Part shown: in pieces, positions 35,836-42,556 of the stretch
How positions within the stretch are numbered: position 1 is the stretch's first letter
Layout of the letters: each line of letters starts with the position of its first letter
NCBI GenBank assembly: GCA_964547995.1
Contig: CAZJRB010000001.1
Coordinates: 62,001 to 126,000 of the forward strand
Reading direction: 5' to 3'
From: CAZJRB01 sp964547995
GTDB lineage: Bacteria > Planctomycetota > Planctomycetia > Pirellulales > Thermoguttaceae
Length of the DNA stretch: 64,000 nt
Made by a program: the position numbers and the translations under genes
The notes under the pieces: generated by a model
Told to the model about the DNA's origin: nothing
What the model saw: only the letters and a program-made list of their open reading frames with translations
The model's database searches: none

Positions 35836-38465
35836 AGCCCCATCCGCCGGTAGATTTCGTTCACGTCCAGCGACTGCCGCACGATGTCGGCCAGCCGATC
35901 CAGCGCCGGTTCAATGTCGTAAGTCGCACGAATTCCGCCGACCGGCTCCAGCCCGCGCCGTTCGCGCAGCCGGTCGATGAACCAACGGCGAAACGCATCG
36001 GCGTCGAAGATGCCGTGAAGGTACGTTCCCCAGACACCATGATCCGCCGCCGCGGCGCCGAGCACTTCTGCATCGCCGTTCTGGAAAACACGTTGCACGG
36101 TGGGCGCATCCGTTTTGCCGTGGTGGATCTCGTAGCCGTAGACCTCGTGTCCGGAAGGGAGATGTTCGGCCCGGGTCCGTGCGAGCGTCTTCTCCCGTGC
36201 GAGCGTGGTGGCCATCTCCAACAACCCCAGCCCCGCGTCTTCGCCGGCCGACGACTCGATTCGATCCGGATCGAGAATCACGCGGCCCAGGATCTGGAAT
36301 CCGCCGCAGATGCCGACGATTTGGGTCTTTCCGGCATGGGCAAGATCGGCCAACCTCGCGGCCAGCCCGCTTTCGCGAAGGTATTGCAGATCGCCCAGCA
36401 CGTTCTTGCTGCCGGGCAGGACGACCGCGTCGGGCGAGCCAAGCTCTTCTGCACGGCGAACCACCCGCAAGTACACATCCTTCTCAATCCGCAGGGCATC
36501 GAAATCGGTAAAGTTCGAAATGTGGGGCAAGTCGACGACTGCCACCTCGACCGCCTCGCTGCTCGTGCGCGACTGATCCAGGGCGCCGCTCTTGAACTCG
36601 ACCGAATCCTCCTGCGGCAGCCCGAGATCCCTCACGAACGGCACGATGCCAAACGTCGGCTTGCCTGTGTAGACGAGCGTGTAGTCCACGGCCGGCCCCA
36701 GCAGCGAGGCGTCGCCCCGGAACCGGTTGATCACAAACCCGGCAACTAGCGCCCGCTCCCACGGGCAAAGTGTGTCCATCGTCCCGATAAACGATGCGAA
36801 CACGCCGCCGCGGTCGATGTCGCCGACCAGCAGGACCGGCGAGTTTGCGTGCCGGGCCATCTGCATGTTGACGATGTCGTGATGCTTCAGGTTGACTTCG
36901 GCCGGGCTCCCGGCGCCTTCGAGCACCACGGCATCGAACTCGTCGGCCAACGAGTCGTAGCACTCGCGGGCCGCATCAAACGCGTCGGGCTTGTGGCCGA
37001 TGTACGTGCCGACGCCCATGTTCCCGACCGGCCGGCCGCGGACGATCACCTGGCACCCGGTGTCGGAATTGGGTTTCAAGAGAATCGGGTTCATCCGCAC
37101 GTCGGGCTCCAGGCGGCACGCCCGGGCCTGAACGACCTGGGCCCGCCCCATCTCCTTGCCGTCGCGAGTGACGAACGAATTCAGCGACATGTTCTGCGAC
37201 TTGAACGGGGCCACCCGGACGCCGTCCTGGAGCAAGATGCGGCACAGCGCCGCCGTGAGCACGCTCTTGCCGGCATTGGAACCCGTGCCTTGGAACATCA
37301 ATGCCGGGGTTCGCCGCTTTTTTGGAACGGCCTTCCGCTTCGGGGCAAGAACACGGGCCAGAGATGCCAGCAAAGTATCGTTTTCTTCCTCGGTCCGCAC
37401 GGCGAGACGAAAGTATCGGGCGTCGAGACCGTCAAAATTCTCGCAAACGCGGATCGCGATCCCGTCTTGCAACAAACGCGCGGCCAGCGACCGCGCATCG
37501 ATGTCGTCACGATCGAGACGGACCAGCAGGAAGTTGGCCTCGCCGGGGAAGACGTGCGGCCCGGGCAACTCCGAGAGCCGCTGCGTGAGATTCTCCCGCT
37601 GCCGGGCGACGAACTCCCGAGTGGCTTCCGCATATTCGGTGTCCTCGAGCCCGGCGATTCCAACCGCCTGGGCCAAGGCGTTCACGGACCATGGCAGAAG
37701 TTGCCCGCGGATTCGGCCGGCCAAATCAACCCCGGCGATTGCGGTTCCCAAACGCAGCCCAGGGATTGCGTAGAATTTTGTTAGCGACCGAAGGACAATG
37801 ACGTTCGGCTGCCTTGTAGGGTGGGACAAGCGCAGCGCCGGCCCACCAGTGTCCCGAGTTGGTGGGCCGGCGTTGCGATTGTCCCACCCTACGTCTTTCG
37901 ATATCACAAACTCGATGAACGCTTCGTCGACGACAAACACCGTATCGGGATGCTCGGCAGCAAACCGTCGAAACGCTTCGGCGTCGAACCCGATTCCCGT
38001 CGGGTTGTTCGGTCGGCCGAGAAAGACGATCTCGTCGCCGCGAAGCCGCCCGTGAAGTTCGTCCCAATCGATTTTGAATCCACGGGATTCTTTGAGAACG
38101 ACCTTGTCCACGCTCAGCGAAGCCAGTTCCGCCGCGGTCACGTAATCGCTGTAGCTCGGCACCGGCACGACCGCCCGGCCGCGGTCCAAACATCGCGCCA
38201 GTGCGTAGAGGATTTCTGTGGAACCGTTACCGACCAGAACTTCTTCCGGGCAGACACCATAAGACTTCGCCAACGCCGCGACCAGCTCGGCGCTGTCCGG
38301 ATCGGGGTAGTGAACGATCGCTTCCAGTGCCCGGCTGATTACAGCGCGGAGCGACTCCGGAGGCCCCAGCGGGTTGATGCTGGCCGAGAAATCGAGGATC
38401 TCCTCCGGGTTTCGGCCCGACAGGGACGCCAGTTGCCGAAGATGTCCGCCGTGTGGAAAACTCAT
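35832..38465 (-). CDS. cobD-cobQ: Fusion of threonine-phosphate decarboxylase and cobyric acid synthase
   Basis: The ATG at 38465 gives 877 residues. Residues ~1-380 are a PLP-dependent CobD/CobC-type decarboxylase: DFSASINPLGPPESLR, VGNGSTEILYALAR, GRPNNPTGIGF and the PLP Lys in VLRSLTKFYAIPGLRLG. Residues ~395-877 are CobQ/CbiP: FQGTGSNAGKSVLTAALCR, SQNMSLNSFVT, amidotransferase Cys in VGICGGFQILGR and His in GTYLHGIFD. Threonine phosphate decarboxylation supplies aminopropanol phosphate, and CobQ amidates four side chains. A palindromic repeat is inserted in frame in the decarboxylase part (~residues 192-217), just before the PLP-lysine segment. Confidence 0.92.
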   Translation of the reverse strand: MSFPHGGHLRQLASLSGRNPEEILDFSASINPLGPPESLRAVISRALEAIVHYPDPDSAELVAALAKSYGVCPEEVLVGNGSTEILYALARCLDRGRAVVPVPSYSDYVTAAELASLSVDKVVLKESRGFKIDWDELHGRLRGDEIVFLGRPNNPTGIGFDAEAFRRFAAEHPDTVFVVDEAFIEFVISKDVGWDNRNAGPPTRDTGGPALRLSHPTRQPNVIVLRSLTKFYAIPGLRLGTAIAGVDLAGRIRGQLLPWSVNALAQAVGIAGLEDTEYAEATREFVARQRENLTQRLSELPGPHVFPGEANFLLVRLDRDDIDARSLAARLLQDGIAIRVCENFDGLDARYFRLAVRTEEENDTLLASLARVLAPKRKAVPKKRRTPALMFQGTGSNAGKSVLTAALCRILLQDGVRVAPFKSQNMSLNSFVTRDGKEMGRAQVVQARACRLEPDVRMNPILLKPNSDTGCQVIVRGRPVGNMGVGTYIGHKPDAFDAARECYDSLADEFDAVVLEGAGSPAEVNLKHHDIVNMQMARHANSPVLLVGDIDRGGVFASFIGTMDTLCPWERALVAGFVINRFRGDASLLGPAVDYTLVYTGKPTFGIVPFVRDLGLPQEDSVEFKSGALDQSRTSSEAVEVAVVDLPHISNFTDFDALRIEKDVYLRVVRRAEELGSPDAVVLPGSKNVLGDLQYLRESGLAARLADLAHAGKTQIVGICGGFQILGRVILDPDRIESSAGEDAGLGLLEMATTLAREKTLARTRAEHLPSGHEVYGYEIHHGKTDAPTVQRVFQNGDAEVLGAAAADHGVWGTYLHGIFDADAFRRWFIDRLRERRGLEPVGGIRATYDIEPALDRLADIVRQSLDVNEIYRRMGL
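37816..37892. repeat. Palindromic repeat inside the cobD coding region
   Basis: Arms of 34 bp (37816-37849 and 37859-37892) beginning GTAGGGTGGGACAAGCGCAG are inverted copies with three mismatches around a 9-bp centre. They encode about 26 residues, including WDNRNAGPPTRDTGGPALRL, between the conserved VDEAFIEFV strand and PNVIVLRSLTKF. Related enzymes are not expected to have this stretch. The reading frame is preserved. Confidence 0.85.
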
Positions 38466-38504
38466 AGGCCCGGTCCGAACAAACCCCAACGCTGCAAAAG
38501 AAGA

Positions 38505-38651
38505 TGTAGGATGGGTCTCCAGACCCGTCCGTTCAAGTGCAAGACCATGTTTGATCCTATGTATGTAAGACTCAAGAAGTGTGAGATGTGCAAACAGCAG
38601 CAAGAGGACCATTATACACTGTTAAGGACGGGTCTGGAGACCCGTCCTACA
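38505..38651. repeat. Palindromic repeat between cobS and cobD-cobQ
   Basis: Arms of 26 bp (38505-38530 and 38626-38651), TGTAGGATGGGTCTCCAGAC onward and its complement, differ at one position and enclose 95 bp. Each arm contains a smaller palindrome (GGGTCT-CCA-GACCC). Because it lies within the operon it may reduce transcription into cobD-cobQ. Confidence 0.85.
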
Positions 38652-38657
38652 CTCTTG

Positions 38658-39422
38658 TCATGCTCCGGTGGTCTGAGTGGATGCAAACAGGGCCGCGGCC
38701 ATACTGATGGCTACCGCGGTCTCGGCAAGTTCGCACGTCGCCCCGAGGGTGTCGCCGGTCGCGCCGCGAATCTTGCGATAGCACTGTGCCGAGAAGACCA
38801 GTGCCACGCCGACAGCCACGGCGGCCGCGATAACGCCGGTCCACTCGAGCAGATACCAGGCGGCCGCGAACAACGCGGCGACGGCCCAAAGAACGCTCAG
38901 CAAAGAGCACTTCTCGCAGAAGAGACTCCTCAAACCCGTGCCAGGGCTGGCCGGCGGGAGAATCCGCATCGAGAGGACCATCGTACACCGCCCGGCCAGC
39001 GCCATCAGCAGCACGGTCGGCCACGCGGCCGCCCGATCGAGCGATCCCAGGGCAGCGACTTTCAGCAGGATCAGACTCACGACGGCCATCACGCCCATGG
39101 TCCCGACGTGGCTGTCCTTCATGATTTCGAGGATTCGATCCTTCGGCCGGGAGCTGAAGAACCCGTCGGCCGTGTCGGAAAAACCGTCCATGTGAAAGCC
39201 GCCCGAAGCCCCCAGCAGCATGACAGTGACAATCACCGCGGCCAGTCCGGGCGTAAGCACCGTCCAAAGGCCGAACGCCGCTGCCGCCACGACCCCGCCG
39301 ATCATCGCCCCGACAATCGGAAACCAAGCGGTCGTCTGCGCAAGATTCTCGGCCGTACAGTCACCGCCGCCGGGCAAGGGCACAATCGTCAGGAACCGGA
39401 TGGACGCAAACAATCGTTTCAC
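38658..39422 (-). CDS. cobS: Adenosylcobinamide-GDP ribazoletransferase (cobalamin synthase)
   Basis: This is a polytopic membrane enzyme that joins adenosylcobinamide-GDP and alpha-ribazole (phosphate). It has 254 residues. Motifs are FLTIVPLPGGGDCTAENLAQ, WFPIVGAMIGG and the metal-binding GGFHMDGFSDTADGFFSSRP. CYRKIRGATGDTLGATCELA near the C-terminus is also diagnostic (G(R)TGD..GA..E). It overlaps cobT by 4 bp (ATGA). Confidence 0.95.
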   Translation of the reverse strand: MKRLFASIRFLTIVPLPGGGDCTAENLAQTTAWFPIVGAMIGGVVAAAAFGLWTVLTPGLAAVIVTVMLLGASGGFHMDGFSDTADGFFSSRPKDRILEIMKDSHVGTMGVMAVVSLILLKVAALGSLDRAAAWPTVLLMALAGRCTMVLSMRILPPASPGTGLRSLFCEKCSLLSVLWAVAALFAAAWYLLEWTGVIAAAVAVGVALVFSAQCYRKIRGATGDTLGATCELAETAVAISMAAALFASTQTTGA

Positions 39423-40489
39423 TGTTGTGCCTCGGCAACGTGTGCTTCCTCGAACGTGGCCACTTCGGTCAACACGCGGACGGCCGCCTCGACCAGGTTC
39501 ATCGCCAGTGCCGCCCCCGTCCCTTCACCCAGCCGCAGGTCGAGGTCCAACAGCGGCGTCTTGCCTAGCGACTCCTGCATGGCCCGATGTCCCGGTTCCA
39601 TGCTCCGGTGGGCGGCGATGATGTAGTCGGCTGCGTGGGGCGCCGACAACTGGGCGATCAGTGCGGCGGCCGTCGAGATGAACCCGTCGACGACGACGGG
39701 CTTTCGCCGGGCGGCCGCTCCGAGGATGACTCCGGCGATTCCGGCGATCTCGAAACCGCCGACCTTGGCGACCAGGTCGATGCCGTCGGATGCGTCGGGC
39801 TGGTTGACCTCCAAGATCCGCTCAACGATTTCGATTTTATTCTGCAGCTTCGCGTCGTCGATACCGGTTCCGCGGCCGGTCAGCTCGGCGGCCGGTTTTT
39901 GGGTGATGGCCGCCGCGATTGCGGTGCTGGGCGTCGTGTTGCCGATTCCCATGTCGCCGGTGCCGAACACGTCGACCGACGGGGCCAGTTGCTCGGCCAC
40001 GTCGATGCCGGCTTCGACGGCGGCAACGGCTTGCTCGGTGGTCATGGCCGGTCCCTCGGCAATGTTCGCCGTGCCGGGGGCGATCCGTTTCGAAACGATC
40101 TTGCCGGCATCGGCCAGGTCGTTCAGGTCGGCCGCCACGCCCATGTCGACCACAACGACCTCCGCCCCGGCCAGGCGCGCGAGCGCATTGATCCCGGCCC
40201 CACCGTGGACAAAATTGCGGACCATCTGGCCGGTCACTTCCTGCGGATAGGCACTGACGCCCTCGGCGGCCACGCCGTGATCGCCGGCCATTGTCACAAT
40301 CGTTTTTCGGGCGACCGGCGGATTGGTCGAGCGGCACATCCCGGCAAGGTCCATCGCCAGATCCATCAACCGGCCCAGGGCCCAGTGGGGCATCGTCAAC
40401 AGGTCCAGCCGCTGTTTGGCTCTCTCCCGCCACGCAGGATCTTGCGGCTCGATGGCTTGGATCGTTTTGTCAAGGGTTTCTGATTTCAT
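39419..40489 (-). CDS. cobT: Nicotinate-nucleotide-dimethylbenzimidazole phosphoribosyltransferase
   Basis: This cytoplasmic enzyme makes alpha-ribazole phosphate, the lower-ligand nucleotide of B12. It has 356 residues. Motifs are TIVTMAGDHGVAAEGVSAYP, QMVRNFVHGGAGINALAR, FGTGDMGIGNTTPSTAIAAA and the catalytic Glu in LRLGEGTGAALAMNLVEAA. It sits 4-bp overlapped with cobS downstream and behind the repeat-containing gap after cobU. Confidence 0.96.
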   Translation of the reverse strand: MKSETLDKTIQAIEPQDPAWRERAKQRLDLLTMPHWALGRLMDLAMDLAGMCRSTNPPVARKTIVTMAGDHGVAAEGVSAYPQEVTGQMVRNFVHGGAGINALARLAGAEVVVVDMGVAADLNDLADAGKIVSKRIAPGTANIAEGPAMTTEQAVAAVEAGIDVAEQLAPSVDVFGTGDMGIGNTTPSTAIAAAITQKPAAELTGRGTGIDDAKLQNKIEIVERILEVNQPDASDGIDLVAKVGGFEIAGIAGVILGAAARRKPVVVDGFISTAAALIAQLSAPHAADYIIAAHRSMEPGHRAMQESLGKTPLLDLDLRLGEGTGAALAMNLVEAAVRVLTEVATFEEAHVAEAQQ

Positions 40490-40509
40490 AGGATTGTTGC
40501 ATCAAGGGC

Positions 40510-40580
40510 AAAGCAGGGGGCACCTGCCCCCGGATGAGCGTGTGTTGGCTATGGGCCGGGGGCGGGTGCCCCCTCCTTTG
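40510..40580. repeat. Palindromic repeat forming the 3' end of cobU
   Basis: Arms CAGGGGGCACCTGCCCCCGG (40514-40533) and CCGGGGGCGGGTGCCCCCTC (40556-40575) are imperfect inverted copies around a 22-bp centre, flanked by AAAG and CTTTG. The right arm lies inside cobU, and its last codons (EGAPAPGP and the stop) are repeat-derived. Confidence 0.75.
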
Positions 40581-41121
40581 TTCTTGCCTTCAGCGTTGTC
40601 GCGATTCCCGATACGACGAGCGTCACTTCATCGGCCCCCGCGGCGATGACCTGATTGCAACGTCCGACCAAATCGCCGTATCGCCGAGCCGGGGGATTGT
40701 CGGGTATGATGCCCATGCCGACTTCGTTGGTCACAAAGATCACCGTGCCCGTGCGGCGACGAGACGACTCGACGACCTGTCGGGCGGCCCGTGCAATTTC
40801 CTCTTCCTCGATGTCTCGTCCTTGTTGCTCGGCGTCGTACATCAGGTTGTTGATCCAAAGCGTCAGGCAGTCAACCAGCAGCACGTCGTACTCGCTGTTT
40901 GCGTCGAGGACCGGCGCCAGCTCTACCGTTTCCTCAATCGTATCCCAACCGCGCCGGCGGCGCTGTTCCCGGTGCCGGGCGATGCGCTGCCGCATTTCGT
41001 CGTCCAGGGCCGGGGCAGTCGCCACGAACGCCCGGCGGCCGGGCGCCGACTCTGCGAGGCGCTGCGCATGGGCGCTCTTGCCGCTTCGACAACCGCCGGT
41101 GATGAGGATGACTTTGGCCAT
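40549..41121 (-). CDS. cobU: Adenosylcobinamide kinase / adenosylcobinamide-phosphate guanylyltransferase
   Basis: This bifunctional enzyme phosphorylates adenosylcobinamide and adds GMP. It has 190 residues. Motifs are the P-loop ILITGGCRSGKSAHAQRLAE, the guanylylated-His region IARHREQRR, VLLVDCLTLWINNLMYD, and FVTNEVGMGIIPDNPPARRY followed by GDLVGRCNQ. The C-terminal eight residues come from a palindromic repeat (see 40510-40580). The gene lies between cobC and cobT. Confidence 0.95.
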   Translation of the reverse strand: MAKVILITGGCRSGKSAHAQRLAESAPGRRAFVATAPALDDEMRQRIARHREQRRRRGWDTIEETVELAPVLDANSEYDVLLVDCLTLWINNLMYDAEQQGRDIEEEEIARAARQVVESSRRRTGTVIFVTNEVGMGIIPDNPPARRYGDLVGRCNQVIAAGADEVTLVVSGIATTLKARTKEGAPAPGP

Positions 41122-41168
41122 GGGTTATGCCGTACGTTTTGAGTGGGAAACTGTGGGACTCAGTGCGA

Positions 41169-41191
41169 GCCCCCGCACGCAGTGCGGGGGC
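41169..41191. repeat. GC hairpin repeat between cobC and cobU
   Basis: GCCCCCGCAC-GCA-GTGCGGGGGC followed by TTTT. Related hairpins occur at 56168-56190 and, reversed, at 58640-58662. On the plus strand it would look like an intrinsic terminator, but the flanking genes are on the minus strand. Confidence 0.7.
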
Positions 41192-41219
41192 TTTTGGCGG
41201 TGAAGTCTGTGGAATCTTC

Positions 41220-41837
41220 TCATGGCACAGATTCGTTGCAGCATTTCGTCAAATAACATGTATCGTTCAGCCCCACCAGCACGCCGCGACCGTTCGACAG
41301 ATCGATCGTTGTCAGCGATGCCGGGGCGACCTCGAAGCGAAGGTAGTGTTTTGGATCCAATCCCAACAGATGGCAGATCATCGCGCGGATCACGCCGCCG
41401 TGGGTGATTGCGAGCACCGTTGTGCCCGGGTCGCCGGCCAGCCGATCTGCGGTGGCTGCCACGCGGTCGACGAAGGCGCCGAGGTTCTCGCCGCCGGGGA
41501 ATGAGAAGTCCGGGTCGAACTGCGCCCAGCGGTCGACCAGCTCGGGATCCGAAGCCGTGATCTCCTCGAACGAAAGCCCCTCCCACCGGCCGAAATCGAC
41601 CTCGCGAAGCCCCGGGTCGATCTCGGCCTCGACGCCAAGAATCTCGGCCGTTTCGACCGTGCGGCGGAGCGGGCTGACGAAGGCACGTCCGAAGGGGATC
41701 TCGCCAACGACCGGGGCCATTGCCTCCGCTTTGTGTTTCCCTTCGTTGCCCAACGGCAGATCGGTGCTGCCGAGAAACCTGCCGGGGTGCTGCGAAGCCG
41801 CCATCGGGTGCCGGGCGAGAATGAGACGGCAAGCCAT
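41220..41837 (-). CDS. cobC: Histidine phosphatase, probable alpha-ribazole phosphatase
   Basis: This member of the phosphoglycerate-mutase-like superfamily has 205 residues. Its position as first gene of the cobalamin operon, directly after a cobalamin riboswitch, supports dephosphorylation of alpha-ribazole phosphate or cobalamin phosphate. The N-terminal catalytic His is in LILARHPMAAS, where the usual RHG(E/Q) Gly is Pro. Other motifs are SPLRRTVETAEIL, LREVDFGRWEGLSFEEI and the second His in LAITHGGVIRAMICHLLGLD. Confidence 0.85.
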   Translation of the reverse strand: MACRLILARHPMAASQHPGRFLGSTDLPLGNEGKHKAEAMAPVVGEIPFGRAFVSPLRRTVETAEILGVEAEIDPGLREVDFGRWEGLSFEEITASDPELVDRWAQFDPDFSFPGGENLGAFVDRVAATADRLAGDPGTTVLAITHGGVIRAMICHLLGLDPKHYLRFEVAPASLTTIDLSNGRGVLVGLNDTCYLTKCCNESVP

Positions 41838-41914
41838 GGACTAATCCTGTCAAAAAGCGTCCACCGAGCGGAGGGAACAGGAGGTCCTGAAACCTTCCCT
41901 CGAAGGCACGCTGA

Positions 41915-42090
41915 CGCGCGTGTCTGGTATCCTGGCTTCCGGATCGTCCTACTTCCCGCCGCCTTCCCATCCTTGTAGTGGAACAGTGGCAACCAAAGGC
42001 GGGGTTCGTACCCGGTCACAGTGGCGGGGCCGCGCTGGACTTGCACCAGCTTCCCAACTCCCCAATGGGGAGTATACCCTTGTACCAAAG
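41915..42090 (-). promoter_or_regulatory. Cobalamin riboswitch controlling the cob operon
   Basis: Read on the minus strand, the region holds the conserved core: GGGAAGCTGGTGCAAGTCCA, GCGGCCCCGCCACTGTGACC, TTGCCACTG, GGATGGGAAGGCGGCGGG and the B12 box GAAGCCAGGATACCAGAC (complement of ~41924-41941). The downstream ACGCGCGTCAGCGTGCC hairpin lies before cobC at 41837. B12 binding is expected to repress the operon. Confidence 0.88.
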
Positions 42091-42154
42091 AGGATAGAGG
42101 ACGTCAACCAGTGCCCCCCCGTTGACCATTCCGGGCGTTTTCCATAAACTTCCA

Positions 42155-42345
42155 TTTGGTTTCAGCATCCCGGAACACGGTGCGAATCCGTGGCGGACCC
42201 GCCGCTGTCATCGACGAGGCGCTTGCTCGGGCGTTTTCCGCCCACCACTGCCGGGCCCACCCCGGCGGGAAGGTTGCAAAGGGACGGGTTGCAAACCTGT
42301 CTTACACGCTGTTGACTCGCGAGCCAGAAGACCTGCTGAGACTTT
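42155..42345 (+). promoter_or_regulatory. Cobalamin riboswitch controlling the cbpA-cbpB genes
   Basis: The plus strand holds GGAACACGGTGCGAATCCGT, GCGGACCCGCCGCTGTCATC, CCACTGCCGGGCCCACCCCG, GCGGGAAGG and the B12 box GAGCCAGAAGACCTGCTGA (42321-42339). It is followed by an intrinsic terminator (42367-42411), so control by premature termination when B12 is present is likely. It is divergent from the cob-operon riboswitch ~65 bp away. Confidence 0.9.
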
Positions 42346-42366
42346 GCGACCACGAAACTTGACGGT

Positions 42367-42411
42367 AAAGGGTTTCGGCGGCGCTTCGGCGTGCGCTGAA
42401 ACCCTTTTTTG
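42367..42411 (+). terminator. Intrinsic terminator of the cobalamin riboswitch
   Basis: AAAGGGTTTC...GCGC-TTCG-GCGTGCGC...GAAACCC followed by TTTTTTG. The long stem, UUCG-type loop and T-tract sit directly between the riboswitch core and the peptide gene, the expected place for the expression platform. Confidence 0.9.
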
Positions 42412-42445
42412 TTTGCTGTAACCTTTTTACAACAGGGACTCTTTG

Positions 42446-42556
42446 ATGAAGAAGAACAAGCCCAAGAAGAAGGACGTGATCGCCTATCGCAAGAGTTGCA
42501 AGGCGGAGGGCACCGGCCTTTCGCATTACATCCTGATGGACAGGAAGTCCAAGTGA
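42446..42556 (+). CDS. cbpA: 36-residue peptide precursor, CbpA-like
   Basis: A 36-codon frame starts at the ATG at 42446 behind CAGGGA. The peptide is Lys-rich at its N-terminus (MKKNKPKKKDVIAYRKS), has a single Cys (residue 18), then AEGTGLSHYILMDRKSK to the end. It lies between a cobalamin riboswitch/terminator and a radical SAM/SPASM enzyme gene, with which it overlaps by one base (TGATG). Size, sequence character and context match the peptide named CbpA in the cobalamin-riboswitch-linked CbpA/CbpB system predicted by in-silico studies of radical SAM peptide modification. The mature product is unknown. The C-terminal GTGLSHYILMD half is the likely core; the Cys could be the modified residue. 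Confidence 0.8.
   Translation: MKKNKPKKKDVIAYRKSCKAEGTGLSHYILMDRKSK

Noticed and set aside
41169..41191. Terminator between cobC and cobU
   Set aside because: The T-tract is on the plus strand while the operon is on the minus strand, and related hairpins at 56168 and 58640 show that it is a dispersed repeat.
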